Shown one piece after another: positions 24,314-31,575 of a stretch of DNA of 64,000 nucleotides; positions within the stretch are counted from its first letter, which is position 1, and each line of letters opens with the position of its first letter. The stretch comes from Sebaldella termitidis ATCC 33386 (lineage in GTDB: Bacteria > Fusobacteriota > Fusobacteriia > Fusobacteriales > Leptotrichiaceae), in contig NC_013517.1 of NCBI RefSeq assembly GCF_000024405.1, positions 1,178,001 to 1,242,000 of the forward strand, read 5' to 3'. The notes under the pieces were generated by a model that had not been told where the DNA came from, made no database searches, and worked only from the letters and a program-made list of their open reading frames with translations. A program made the position numbers and the translations under genes.

Positions 24314-25450
24314 ATGATTTATCTGGATAATGCAGCTTCTACCAGAATTCTGCCGGAAGTAATTCAGGAGTTGGTAAAAAGCTGCGAAGAATACTATGGG
24401 AATCCCTCGTCTATTCACAGTGCCGGTCAAAAAGCCAAAAAGCTTTTGGAAAACAGCAGGGAAGTAATAGCCGGTCTGTTTGGTGCTGAAGGAAAAGAAA
24501 TAATTTTTACTTCCGGCGGGGCGGAAGGAAATAATCTGGTTATAAAGGGTGCTGCCGAGGCATATGCATATAAAGGAAAGCATATTATAACAACTGATAT
24601 AGAACATCCGACAGTTCTGAACACTTTGTTGGATTTAGAGGAAAAAGGATATGAAATAACCTATCTTCATACTGATAAAAACGGTTTGATTAATGTGGAG
24701 GAATTAAAAGATTCACTGAGACAGGATACGATATTGGTATCAGTTATGAGTTCCAATAATGAAACAGGGGTTATTCAGCCAATAGAAGAAATAGGAAAAA
24801 TATTATCCAAAACAGCTGTTTTTTTTCATGTTGATGCGGTACAAAGTATAGGGAAGGATATAATTTATCCAAAGGAATCAAGAATATCCGCCTTTACAGC
24901 AAGTGCACATAAGTTTTACGGTCCGAAAGGGGCAGGAATAGTTTTTCTGGATAAGAATTTTCTTGTAAAGAAACAGATATTCGGAGGTCATCAGGAGAGA
25001 AACCGAAGAGCAGGAACAGAAAATCTTAATTCTGTGTATGGTATGCAGAAAGCTCTGGAAATAATATACGGAAGTATTTTTCAGGAACAGATGAATGAAA
25101 AAAGACTTCATGAATATATGGAAAAGAGAATTAAGAATGAAATAAATGATGTGGTAATAAACGGGGAAGAAGCGGACAGACTGAATACAATAACGAGTCT
25201 TACCATAAGAGGATGTGACGTGCAGACTCTTCTTGTAGCACTGGATTTGAGAGGGATATGTGTAAGCGCCGGCTCTGCCTGCATGTCAGGAGCCTTTCTG
25301 GAATCTCCGGTTTTAAAGGCTATGGGATTATCAAAGGAGGATTTGAAGTCTACCATAAGAGTCAGCATAGGAAGATATAACACGATGGAGGAAATTGATT
25401 TTTTTATTGAAAATCTAAAGGAAATTGTAAAAACCGAAAGAGGCGAATAA
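24314..25450 (+). CDS. Cysteine desulfurase, NifS/IscS type
   Basis: 378 residues. The start MIYLDNAASTR is the standard desulfurase opening. PLP contacts are seen in the HVDAVQSIGK (Asp and Gln) and SAHKFYGPKGAG segments (Schiff-base Lys at about residue 199). The catalytic Cys is in CVSAGSACMSGAF (about residue 322), in the short-loop form. It supplies sulfur for Fe-S clusters or tRNA thiolation. The next gene, hydE, begins one base after its stop, so this copy may be tuned to hydrogenase maturation or another Fe-S demand rather than general Isc, as no iscU adjoins it. Confidence 0.88.
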   Translation: MIYLDNAASTRILPEVIQELVKSCEEYYGNPSSIHSAGQKAKKLLENSREVIAGLFGAEGKEIIFTSGGAEGNNLVIKGAAEAYAYKGKHIITTDIEHPTVLNTLLDLEEKGYEITYLHTDKNGLINVEELKDSLRQDTILVSVMSSNNETGVIQPIEEIGKILSKTAVFFHVDAVQSIGKDIIYPKESRISAFTASAHKFYGPKGAGIVFLDKNFLVKKQIFGGHQERNRRAGTENLNSVYGMQKALEIIYGSIFQEQMNEKRLHEYMEKRIKNEINDVVINGEEADRLNTITSLTIRGCDVQTLLVALDLRGICVSAGSACMSGAFLESPVLKAMGLSKEDLKSTIRVSIGRYNTMEEIDFFIENLKEIVKTERGE

Positions 25451-25451
25451 C

Positions 25452-26546
25452 TTGTTAGAACAGATATTGGAAAAAGAAAGTTTGACAAAAGATGATCTGA
25501 TTTACTTAATGAAACTTACAAAACAGGATGATCTAAATAAATTGTATGAAAAAGCATACAGTATAAAAGAAAAGTATGTAGGCAGAAAAGCCTACTACAG
25601 AGGTCTGATAGAATTTTCAAACAGATGTGTGAAAAATTGTTATTATTGCGGAATAAGATCAGGCAATGAAAATGTGGAAAGATTCGACATGTCCGGTGAT
25701 GAAATAATAAAAATGGCTAAATGGGCATATGAAAATAATTATGGTTCTGTTACACTTCAATCAGGTGAAAGACAGGATAAAAATTTTGAAAAATTCGTTA
25801 AGGATATGATTCTGGATATAAAAAAAGTGAGTGACGGCAAGTTAGGTCTTACACTTTGCCTCGGGGAACAAACAGAGGATATCTACAGAGAATGGTTTGA
25901 AGCCGGAGGGCACAGGTACCTGTTAAGAATAGAAACTACCAATGAAGAGCTTTATAAGGTGATACACCCTGATAATAACATCCACTCATTTCAAAAAAGA
26001 GTAGATTGTCTGAAAACACTGAAAAAAATCGGATATCAGGTAGGAACCGGGGTAATGATAGGACTTCCCGGACAAACAGAGGAAGATCTGGTAAATGATA
26101 TTCTGTTTTTTGAGGAAATGGATATTGACATGATAGGTATGGGACCGTATGTTGTACATAAGGATACACCTCTTGGAAAAGACGTAATAAATAATGACCT
26201 AAATACAGAAGAGGAAAAATATAAAAGATTTGTATTAGGATTAAAGATGATAGCAATAACAAGGCTATACCTGAAAGATGTAAATATAGCGGCTACGACA
26301 GCACTTCAGGCTCTGAATCCTCTGGGAAGGGAACTCGGGCTGAAAGCCGGTGCCAATATATTAATGCCTATTATAACAATAGAGGAGCACAGGGAAAAAT
26401 ATCAGCTCTATGATAATAAACCATGTATAGATGATAATGCCGAAGAATGCAAGGCGTGTCTTACAGGCAGAGTTTCAAGCATAGGAGATATAGTAGGTTA
26501 CGGCGAATGGGGAGATTCTCCTCACTTTAAAAGGAAAAATTTCTAA
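25452..26546 (+). CDS. hydE: [FeFe]-hydrogenase maturase HydE (radical SAM)
   Basis: 364 residues from a TTG start one base after the preceding stop. The radical-SAM cluster site is CVKNCYYC (Cys59, Cys63, Cys66), preceded by YRGLIEFSNR as in HydE. The HydE-specific MGPYVVHKDTPLG and the C-terminal PCIDDNAEECKACLTGRVSSIG are present. It acts on a cysteine-derived precursor in building the diiron subcluster of the H-cluster. HydF, HydG and the hydrogenase are not in the window. A long perfect-stem terminator follows. Confidence 0.85.
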   Translation: MLEQILEKESLTKDDLIYLMKLTKQDDLNKLYEKAYSIKEKYVGRKAYYRGLIEFSNRCVKNCYYCGIRSGNENVERFDMSGDEIIKMAKWAYENNYGSVTLQSGERQDKNFEKFVKDMILDIKKVSDGKLGLTLCLGEQTEDIYREWFEAGGHRYLLRIETTNEELYKVIHPDNNIHSFQKRVDCLKTLKKIGYQVGTGVMIGLPGQTEEDLVNDILFFEEMDIDMIGMGPYVVHKDTPLGKDVINNDLNTEEEKYKRFVLGLKMIAITRLYLKDVNIAATTALQALNPLGRELGLKAGANILMPIITIEEHREKYQLYDNKPCIDDNAEECKACLTGRVSSIGDIVGYGEWGDSPHFKRKNF

Positions 26547-26570
26547 AAAAGAATTTTGCTAATTCATAAA

Positions 26571-26622
26571 AAAATCACCTTGTAATTATGTGTAAGCCTG
26601 TAATTACAAGGTGATTTTATAA
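26571..26622 (+). terminator. Strong terminator of the desulfurase-hydE operon
   Basis: A perfect 18-bp stem (26571-26588 with 26601-26618) has a 12-nt loop. It is symmetric in A and T flanks, so it may work in both directions. Confidence 0.8.
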
Positions 26623-26682
26623 TATCAAAAAATAAGCCTTTTACTTATTCAAAAAAGTAATATGAAATTTTTTTTTAAAATC

Positions 26683-26714
26683 TTCACATTGAGTTCACAT
26701 TGGTATGAAATAAT
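26683..26714 (+). promoter_or_regulatory. TTCACA direct-repeat promoter ahead of a noncoding transcript
   Basis: TTCACA, 5 nt, TTCACA, 9 nt, AATAAT. It has the same geometry as the promoters of the small secreted proteins near 56-61 kb. No coding frame with a ribosome site follows. Confidence 0.6.
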
Positions 26715-26720
26715 AGTATC

Positions 26721-26845
26721 ATAACAGGAAAGATAAGGTTTTTTGAGAGTAAGGAAGAGAAGTTAGACTTTAGCAGGTTTTGGATATAGAAGAAGTAGGA
26801 GCGTAAAAAAAAAGAAAACCAAGCTGAAAGCTTGGTTTTAAGGAG
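26721..26845 (+). ncRNA. Candidate small RNA of about 120 nt
   Basis: The region begins at the predicted start of the 26683 promoter and ends at a hairpin with stem AAAACCAAGC/GCTTGGTTTT and a downstream T6. Between them all frames with a plausible start are shorter than ten codons. The body is purine-rich (AAGGAAGAGAAG, GAAGAAGTAGGAG), unlike the surrounding DNA. I infer a regulatory RNA made under the same control as the envelope genes. The rest of the gap to 27005 is AT-rich with nothing else visible. Confidence 0.5.
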
Positions 26846-26850
26846 TTTTT
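26815..26850 (+). terminator. Terminator of the candidate small RNA
   Basis: A perfect 10-bp stem with TGAAA loop, ending in TTTT and followed six bases later by TTTTTT. Confidence 0.65.
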
Positions 26851-26970
26851 TGAAGAAAAAAGTTATTTTTCTTTTAGCATGATTTATTTTAACTTTATTA
26901 ACTTAGATTTTTCTTTTTATATACTTAGAGTTTACTTAGAAACAGTAAAGAATCATAAAAAAAACAGAAC

Positions 26971-27003
26971 AAAGGGCTGTGTCATAAGACGCAACCCTTT
27001 TAT
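26971..27003 (-). terminator. Terminator of the AhpF-like gene
   Basis: On the minus strand, AAAGGGTTGCGTC pairs with GACACAGCCCTTT (two G-U pairs) around TTAT. Confidence 0.65.
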
Positions 27004-27005
27004 TA

Positions 27006-27638
27006 TTAACTGTTTTTTGCTATTTCAAGTAATTCGTCAAATGTTTTCGCGCCTATTGAAGCAAGTTTGTCATTTATGAATACAGTAGGAACGGCCTGAA
27101 TATCTTTTGATTTCGCTTCCTCAGGATATATTCCCGAATCAATCATAGACACTGTAATATTATCATTGTACAGGGCTATAGAGTCCAGAGCCTGTACCAC
27201 ATCAGGACAGTGAGTGCATGACAGTGAAACAAAAACTTCGATATCAAGCGGTTTATTGATGCTTTTGATTTCATCAGCCTTATCAGTATCCAGTTTTTTT
27301 CCAAGACCGGCAAGATTAAGTATTGCCAGAACAAAACTGTTAAATTCATGTCCGCCCGGTATTCCGAAGAAATTAATCCCTGTTTTTTCATTATTTTTTA
27401 CAATAGTAAAAGCTGTTTCTCTCTTTATTCCGTATAATTCTTCAAGTTTATTATTAGAACCAAACATATAAGATTCATATTTTATAGAATCTGATATATC
27501 GGCAACTTCATTTAGGAAGCTGTCCAGTTCTTTGGATTTATCACTTTCACTTAAAAAAGATATTATTTTTATATCTTCAGTGATTTTATCGAAAAATCCT
27601 TTCAGTTGTTTTACAATATTTTCATCTAATAAAGCCAT
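27006..27638 (-). CDS. Stand-alone AhpF N-terminal domain (double thioredoxin fold)
   Basis: 210 residues that correspond end to end to the N-terminal part of AhpF: the first thioredoxin fold without a Cys pair (LKGFFDKITEDIKIISFL, then GIPGGHEFNSFVLAILNLAG), and the second with the redox pair CTHC in VSLSCTHCPDVVQALDSIA (AhpF of E. coli has CHNC) and cis-Pro AVPTVFIN. The flavoprotein reductase half is absent. It lies downstream of ahpC on the same strand, so it probably reduces AhpC after receiving electrons from a separate thioredoxin-reductase-like enzyme. Starts behind CAGGAGG. Confidence 0.88.
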   Translation of the reverse strand: MALLDENIVKQLKGFFDKITEDIKIISFLSESDKSKELDSFLNEVADISDSIKYESYMFGSNNKLEELYGIKRETAFTIVKNNEKTGINFFGIPGGHEFNSFVLAILNLAGLGKKLDTDKADEIKSINKPLDIEVFVSLSCTHCPDVVQALDSIALYNDNITVSMIDSGIYPEEAKSKDIQAVPTVFINDKLASIGAKTFDELLEIAKNS

Positions 27639-27660
27639 TTTGTCCTCCTGAATATAAAAT

Positions 27661-27710
27661 ATGGTGCCATTATGAAGCTAGGTTATGCTGACCTCATGGA
27701 ATGACACCAT
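27661..27710 (-). promoter_or_regulatory. Imperfect inverted repeat between ahpC and the AhpF-like gene
   Basis: ATGGTG (27661-27666) pairs with CACCAT (27705-27710), CATT with AATG, and inner ATGA and AGGT with TCAT and ACCT. The hairpin fills the intergenic space and lacks a T tail. It may be a processing or attenuation element that sets the AhpC to partner ratio. Confidence 0.4.
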
Positions 27711-27743
27711 TCTGAGGGATATTTAGTCATCCCGGATTATTAA

Positions 27744-28307
27744 TTAGATTTTACCTACAAGATCAAGTCCTGGTTTTAATGTTTCTTTTCCTTCTTCCCA
27801 ATGTGCAGGACAAACAAGTCCAGGGTTCTCTGTGATGAACTTAGCTGCTTTTGCTCTTCTCAGTAAGTCCTTAGCATCTCTTCCGATACCCATTTCGTTT
27901 ATTTCATAAGCCATGATTTCACCGTCAGGGTTAACTATAAAGCTTCCTCTGTATGCTGCACCTTCGTCTTCTTTATATACTTCAAACATTTTTGCGATAA
28001 TCGCATTACGATCACCTAACATAGGATATTTTATTTTTTTGATAGTTTCTGATGTATCATGCCATGCTTTATGTACAAAATGAGAATCTGTACTTACTGA
28101 ATAAATTTCAAATCCAGCTTTTTGGAATTCCTCATAATGATCAGCAACGTCTCCTAACTCTGTAGGGCATACGAATGTAAAATCACCCGGGTAGAAAAAG
28201 AAGATACTCCATTTTCCCATGATATCATTTAATGTAAGAGTTTTGAACTCCTCGTTTTGATAATATTCAATTTTAAAATCATCTAATTTTTTTCCTATTA
28301 ACGACAT
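27744..28307 (-). CDS. ahpC: Peroxiredoxin AhpC
   Basis: 187 residues, the AhpC length. The peroxidatic Cys is in DFTFVCPTELGDVADHY (about residue 47) and the resolving Cys in PGLVCPAHWEEG (about residue 166), with the GAAYRGSFIVNPDG region between. It reduces H2O2 and organic peroxides; the AhpF-like protein downstream is the likely electron donor. It has a perfect-consensus promoter and a palindrome at the start site. Confidence 0.95.
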   Translation of the reverse strand: MSLIGKKLDDFKIEYYQNEEFKTLTLNDIMGKWSIFFFYPGDFTFVCPTELGDVADHYEEFQKAGFEIYSVSTDSHFVHKAWHDTSETIKKIKYPMLGDRNAIIAKMFEVYKEDEGAAYRGSFIVNPDGEIMAYEINEMGIGRDAKDLLRRAKAAKFITENPGLVCPAHWEEGKETLKPGLDLVGKI

Positions 28308-28338
28308 TAAAAATTCCTCCTTAAAATAGTTTTATTTT

Positions 28339-28351
28339 TGTAATTATTACA
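28339..28351 (-). promoter_or_regulatory. PerR-box-like palindrome at the ahpC start site
   Basis: TGTAAT-T-ATTACA is a 6-1-6 palindrome resembling the PerR/Fur-type box (TTATAATNATTATAA). It overlaps the predicted transcription start of ahpC. No perR gene is in the window. Confidence 0.45.
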
Positions 28352-28356
28352 TTTCA

Positions 28357-28385
28357 ATTATATAATACTTTCTTTTATTTGTCAA
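28357..28385 (-). promoter_or_regulatory. Consensus sigma-70 promoter of ahpC
   Basis: On the minus strand, TTGACA, 17 nt, TATAAT: both hexamers are perfect. Confidence 0.75.
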
Positions 28386-28531
28386 TGACAAAAATAGAAA
28401 AATGCAGAAATAAAAAAAATTGTCAGAATGCAGACCAGCAAAATTATATAATTTGTTTTATGCATGTTTATTCAGCTTTTAAGTGAGGATATTTTCAGTA
28501 TGCTCAGTATTGCACAACATGTTAAAATTTA

Positions 28532-28560
28532 TTGACAAACAGTTAACTTTACTGTACAAT
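28532..28560 (+). promoter_or_regulatory. Near-consensus promoter in the ahpC-glcK gap
   Basis: TTGACA, 17 nt, TACAAT. The spacer contains a small dyad ACAGT-TAACTTT-ACTGT. No coding frame follows closely. Confidence 0.6.
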
Positions 28561-28566
28561 TGAAAT

Positions 28567-28777
28567 TGAAAAGACAAGGTATAAATACTGTCTTTTTTGA
28601 AGATTTTAAGTAATGTGAATGGGCACTACAAAAGTTGCTGCAATTATTCCAAATAAAACAGTAATTTTGAAAAAAATTTTTAAATTATACCTAAACATAC
28701 CAGAAATTTATTTGGAATAAAAACAACATAATAGAAATTAGGAAAACAGCCCTGCATATCTGTACGGGCTGTTTTTA
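28567..28777 (+). ncRNA. Candidate structured noncoding RNA of about 210 nt
   Basis: It starts at the predicted start of the 28532 promoter. A 5' hairpin (AAAAGACA 28569-28576 with TGTCTTTT 28589-28596) is followed by a long-range pair, ATTCCAAATAAA near 28645 with TTTATTTGGAAT near 28707. It ends with the terminator at 28743-28777. No frame longer than about 15 codons has a ribosome site. The 5' hairpin has a T6, so a 35-nt attenuated RNA is an alternative. Confidence 0.35.
28743..28777 (+). terminator. Rho-independent terminator
   Basis: The stem AAAACAGCCC/GGGCTGTTTT is followed by T. It ends the candidate RNA upstream of glcK. Confidence 0.75.
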
Positions 28778-28969
28778 TATATATTAGAGAAGAAAACTTA
28801 CACATCAGCCCCCGGGATTTACAGATAAGGAAAAAGAGAACGAAGACAGGTATTCCGGACTTATAGTTACAGGAGATTTTTAATAATTAATTGGTTACTA
28901 AAAACTTTATTTATGGTAAAATATATAAAAGATAAAGCTGTAAATAAAATTTCAAAGGAGGAATTTTAG

Positions 28970-29920
28970 ATGAATTATATAGGAATTGATCTCGGGGGAA
29001 CAAAAATATTAGGTGCATTATTCGATGATAACGGAACGGTAATATATAAAAATAAGAAAAAAACAAAAGCGAAGAACGGAATAAAGGCTGTAGAGGAACA
29101 GCTATTCTCACTGATAGATGATCTGACAGATAAAAGCGGAAAAGAAGAAATAAAGGCAATAGGAATAGGTGTACCGGGTCTTGTGGATGTAAAGACGGGA
29201 ACCGTGAAATTTGCTCCCAATATTGCAATGAATAATTATCCAATAGGAGATTTGATCAGAGATAAATATAAAATTGATGTATTTGTAGGAAATGATGTAA
29301 ATGTGGGAACTCTGGGGGAATGGAAATATTCTCCGGAAGGTAAGTCTTCGAACTTTATAGGTATTTTCGTGGGAACGGGTATAGGGGGAGGAATTATTAT
29401 TGATAATAAGCTTTATACAGGTTCCGGAGGTGTCGCAGGGGAATTGGGACATATGACGATAGATAGCAACGGAGCTATATGCGGGTGCGGTTCCAGAGGA
29501 TGTCTTGAAGCCGTGGCTTCGAAAACGGGAATTCAGGCTGAAATAAAAGCCAGAATAAAAAGAGGAGAAGATACTGATATAAAAGAAAGCCTTGAAAAAG
29601 AAGGGATTCTAAAAAGCGGTCCGCTGAGAGCAGCATATGACAAAGGAGATATAGTGGTAAGAGAAACTGTGGAAAGAGCAGCCAAGTATCTCGGAGTAGG
29701 TGTAGCAAATCTGATCAATATATTTGATCCTGAAGCAGTAGTATTCGGGGGAGGTGTAATAGAGGAACTCGGTGATATTATTCTTCCGATTGTAAAAGAA
29801 GAAGCTTCACGTTATGCCATGAGAAGTATTTTTGAAAATGTAAAATTTGAAAAAGCACAGCTCGGCGATGATGCGGGAATAATGGGAGCTTTTGTGCTTG
29901 CACAGGAAGGTGTTAAATAA
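28970..29920 (+). CDS. glcK: ROK-family glucokinase
   Basis: 316 residues. The ATP phosphate loop is GIDLGGTKILGALFD, the catalytic Asp lies in VFVGNDVNVGTLGEW, and ROK signatures are present: GTGIGGGIIIDNKLYTGSGGVAGELGHMTI with the zinc ligand His, and CGCGSRGCLEAVAS with the zinc cysteines. It phosphorylates glucose from non-PTS uptake or disaccharide hydrolysis. It overlaps the next gene by one base (TAATG), so they are translationally coupled. Confidence 0.88.
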   Translation: MNYIGIDLGGTKILGALFDDNGTVIYKNKKKTKAKNGIKAVEEQLFSLIDDLTDKSGKEEIKAIGIGVPGLVDVKTGTVKFAPNIAMNNYPIGDLIRDKYKIDVFVGNDVNVGTLGEWKYSPEGKSSNFIGIFVGTGIGGGIIIDNKLYTGSGGVAGELGHMTIDSNGAICGCGSRGCLEAVASKTGIQAEIKARIKRGEDTDIKESLEKEGILKSGPLRAAYDKGDIVVRETVERAAKYLGVGVANLINIFDPEAVVFGGGVIEELGDIILPIVKEEASRYAMRSIFENVKFEKAQLGDDAGIMGAFVLAQEGVK

Positions 29921-31443
29921 TGAAGGATATGTTGTGTGTCATTAGTATAGCGTCACACGGTATTTACATGAAAATATTTCAGAAAAAAGGAACTGCTGTA
30001 AAGATTATAGATAAGGCAGTACATGTTTCACTGATAGGGAAAGAAGTCTTTTTCGAGGATAAGCTTACATTTAATAAAATAAAAGAAATAATAGACACGG
30101 TAAAAAAAATGAAGATCATAGCAGAAGGTTATCAGACTGATAAAATTGTTGTTATAGGAACTACAGCAGTACGTAAGGCAAAAAATAATTACTATCTTCA
30201 GGATCAGCTGAAAATAAATACAGGTTTGGATTTACTGGTAATGGATAAGCTTGATGAAAATTATCTGGCGTATGAAAAAATATCTGTCAGTCTTGAGAAG
30301 CATCTTGATGATTATAATGAAAAAAATAACCTGATCGTTTACGTAGGTTCGGGAAATATATCCTTTTCGGTTATAAGTAACGGAATTAACATATATAACA
30401 CCAATATAGAGATAGGCTCTCTTGTTTTATCAGATATATCGGATAAGCTGAATCTCGGAACCAAAAAGAGAAATATAGTAATTGACGAATATATAAAAAG
30501 GCATTTGAGCGGGATCTTCCGAAATATTTCCGATATAAAAATAGAAAGGGTTATTCTTGCCGGAAAGTTTTTTGATATTTATATAGAAAGAGTAAAAAAT
30601 AAAAAAAGAATTGACTTTATAGAAGAGCTTACACGTGAGGAGATATTCGAATATAACAAAAAGCTTTATGAAAAATCTCCGGAAGAAATAGCTAAAACTT
30701 ATAATATAAAAAAAATCGAAGCTGAGATGCTTACTCAGAAAGTAAATATCATAAAAAATATAATACAAAAATTCAACAGCAACAAAATTATATTTGTAAA
30801 TTTCAAATTATCCAATTCAATTGCAGAGTTTCACTTTTTTAAAAATGAAAAAATAAGAAGAAAAATAGAAAAAGATTCTGTGGAAAGTGCCAGAAAAATA
30901 GCCAAAAGATACTATTATATGGAGGAACATGTAGATAAACTCGAAGAAATAATAGATAAGATTTTTAATAAGGTTCATAAAACACACGGACTGACAAAAA
31001 AGGACAGATATTATCTGACTCTTGCGAATATTTTCAGGGAAACAGGGAAGTATATTACACTTGAAAATTATATTAATTTTTCCAGAGATATTCTGGAAGC
31101 ATCAGGAATATTCGGAATCAGTACAAGAGAACATTTTTTTATTTCAAAAATCCTGAAGTATTTTGAAGAGGATATTCTGGAATTGGAAAACAGTAAATCT
31201 ATAAGCAAAGAAGAAAAACTGTCAGTGGCAAAACTGGCAGCTATATTGAAAATAGCCGAATCTCTTGATTCCAGCATGGAACAGAAAATAGCCGATCTGG
31301 AAATTACAAGTGATGAAAATGATATTTATTTTAACGTAAAGCTCAAAAAGATGATTTTTTTGGAAAAGCTGGAATTTGAAGAGAAAAAAGAAGTTTTTGA
31401 AAATGTATTCGGATTGAAAACACATTTAGTTATAAATAAATAA
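29920..31443 (+). CDS. Degenerate Ppx/GppA-family protein
   Basis: 507 residues in the layout of Ppx/GppA: an ASKHA-type N-terminal half and an HD-type helical C-terminal half. Key residues are replaced. The first loop, normally 'D-I/x-G-S-N-S', is SIASHGIYMKI. The second, normally 'DIGGGSTE', is YVGSGNISFSV. The HD motif, normally 'LHDIGK', is IFRETGK. A Glu equivalent to the catalytic one may remain in DKLDENYLAYE. It probably binds rather than hydrolyses polyphosphate or (p)ppGpp, or is a diverged phosphatase. It is translationally coupled to glcK and followed by ppk. Confidence 0.7.
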   Translation: MKDMLCVISIASHGIYMKIFQKKGTAVKIIDKAVHVSLIGKEVFFEDKLTFNKIKEIIDTVKKMKIIAEGYQTDKIVVIGTTAVRKAKNNYYLQDQLKINTGLDLLVMDKLDENYLAYEKISVSLEKHLDDYNEKNNLIVYVGSGNISFSVISNGINIYNTNIEIGSLVLSDISDKLNLGTKKRNIVIDEYIKRHLSGIFRNISDIKIERVILAGKFFDIYIERVKNKKRIDFIEELTREEIFEYNKKLYEKSPEEIAKTYNIKKIEAEMLTQKVNIIKNIIQKFNSNKIIFVNFKLSNSIAEFHFFKNEKIRRKIEKDSVESARKIAKRYYYMEEHVDKLEEIIDKIFNKVHKTHGLTKKDRYYLTLANIFRETGKYITLENYINFSRDILEASGIFGISTREHFFISKILKYFEEDILELENSKSISKEEKLSVAKLAAILKIAESLDSSMEQKIADLEITSDENDIYFNVKLKKMIFLEKLEFEEKKEVFENVFGLKTHLVINK

Positions 31444-31445
31444 TC

Positions 31446-31561
31446 TAGTGCAGTGCCTCGGCCGAATGCCGCCGGATATTTTATTTCTCGGCAGGGATTC
31501 AGGTACAGCAGAGGATAAAACAGACAGTGCAATCGGCTGATTACGGATGAAAACTGCACTA
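31446..31561 (+). repeat. GC-richer intergenic element closed by a 9-bp inverted repeat
   Basis: TAGTGCAGT (31446-31454) and ACTGCACTA (31553-31561) bracket about 100 bases that are more GC-rich than the surroundings (for example CCTCGGCCGAATGCCGCCGG). It lies between the Ppx-like and ppk genes. It could be a structured leader of ppk or a small element; no target duplication is obvious. Confidence 0.4.
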
Positions 31562-31575
31562 AGGTAAGGAGAATT

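Noticed and set aside
26879-27079. A 66-codon frame on the plus strand between the candidate small RNA and the AhpF-like gene
   Set aside because: It has no ribosome site, overlaps the end of the AhpF-like gene and its terminator, and its composition is that of AT-rich noncoding DNA.
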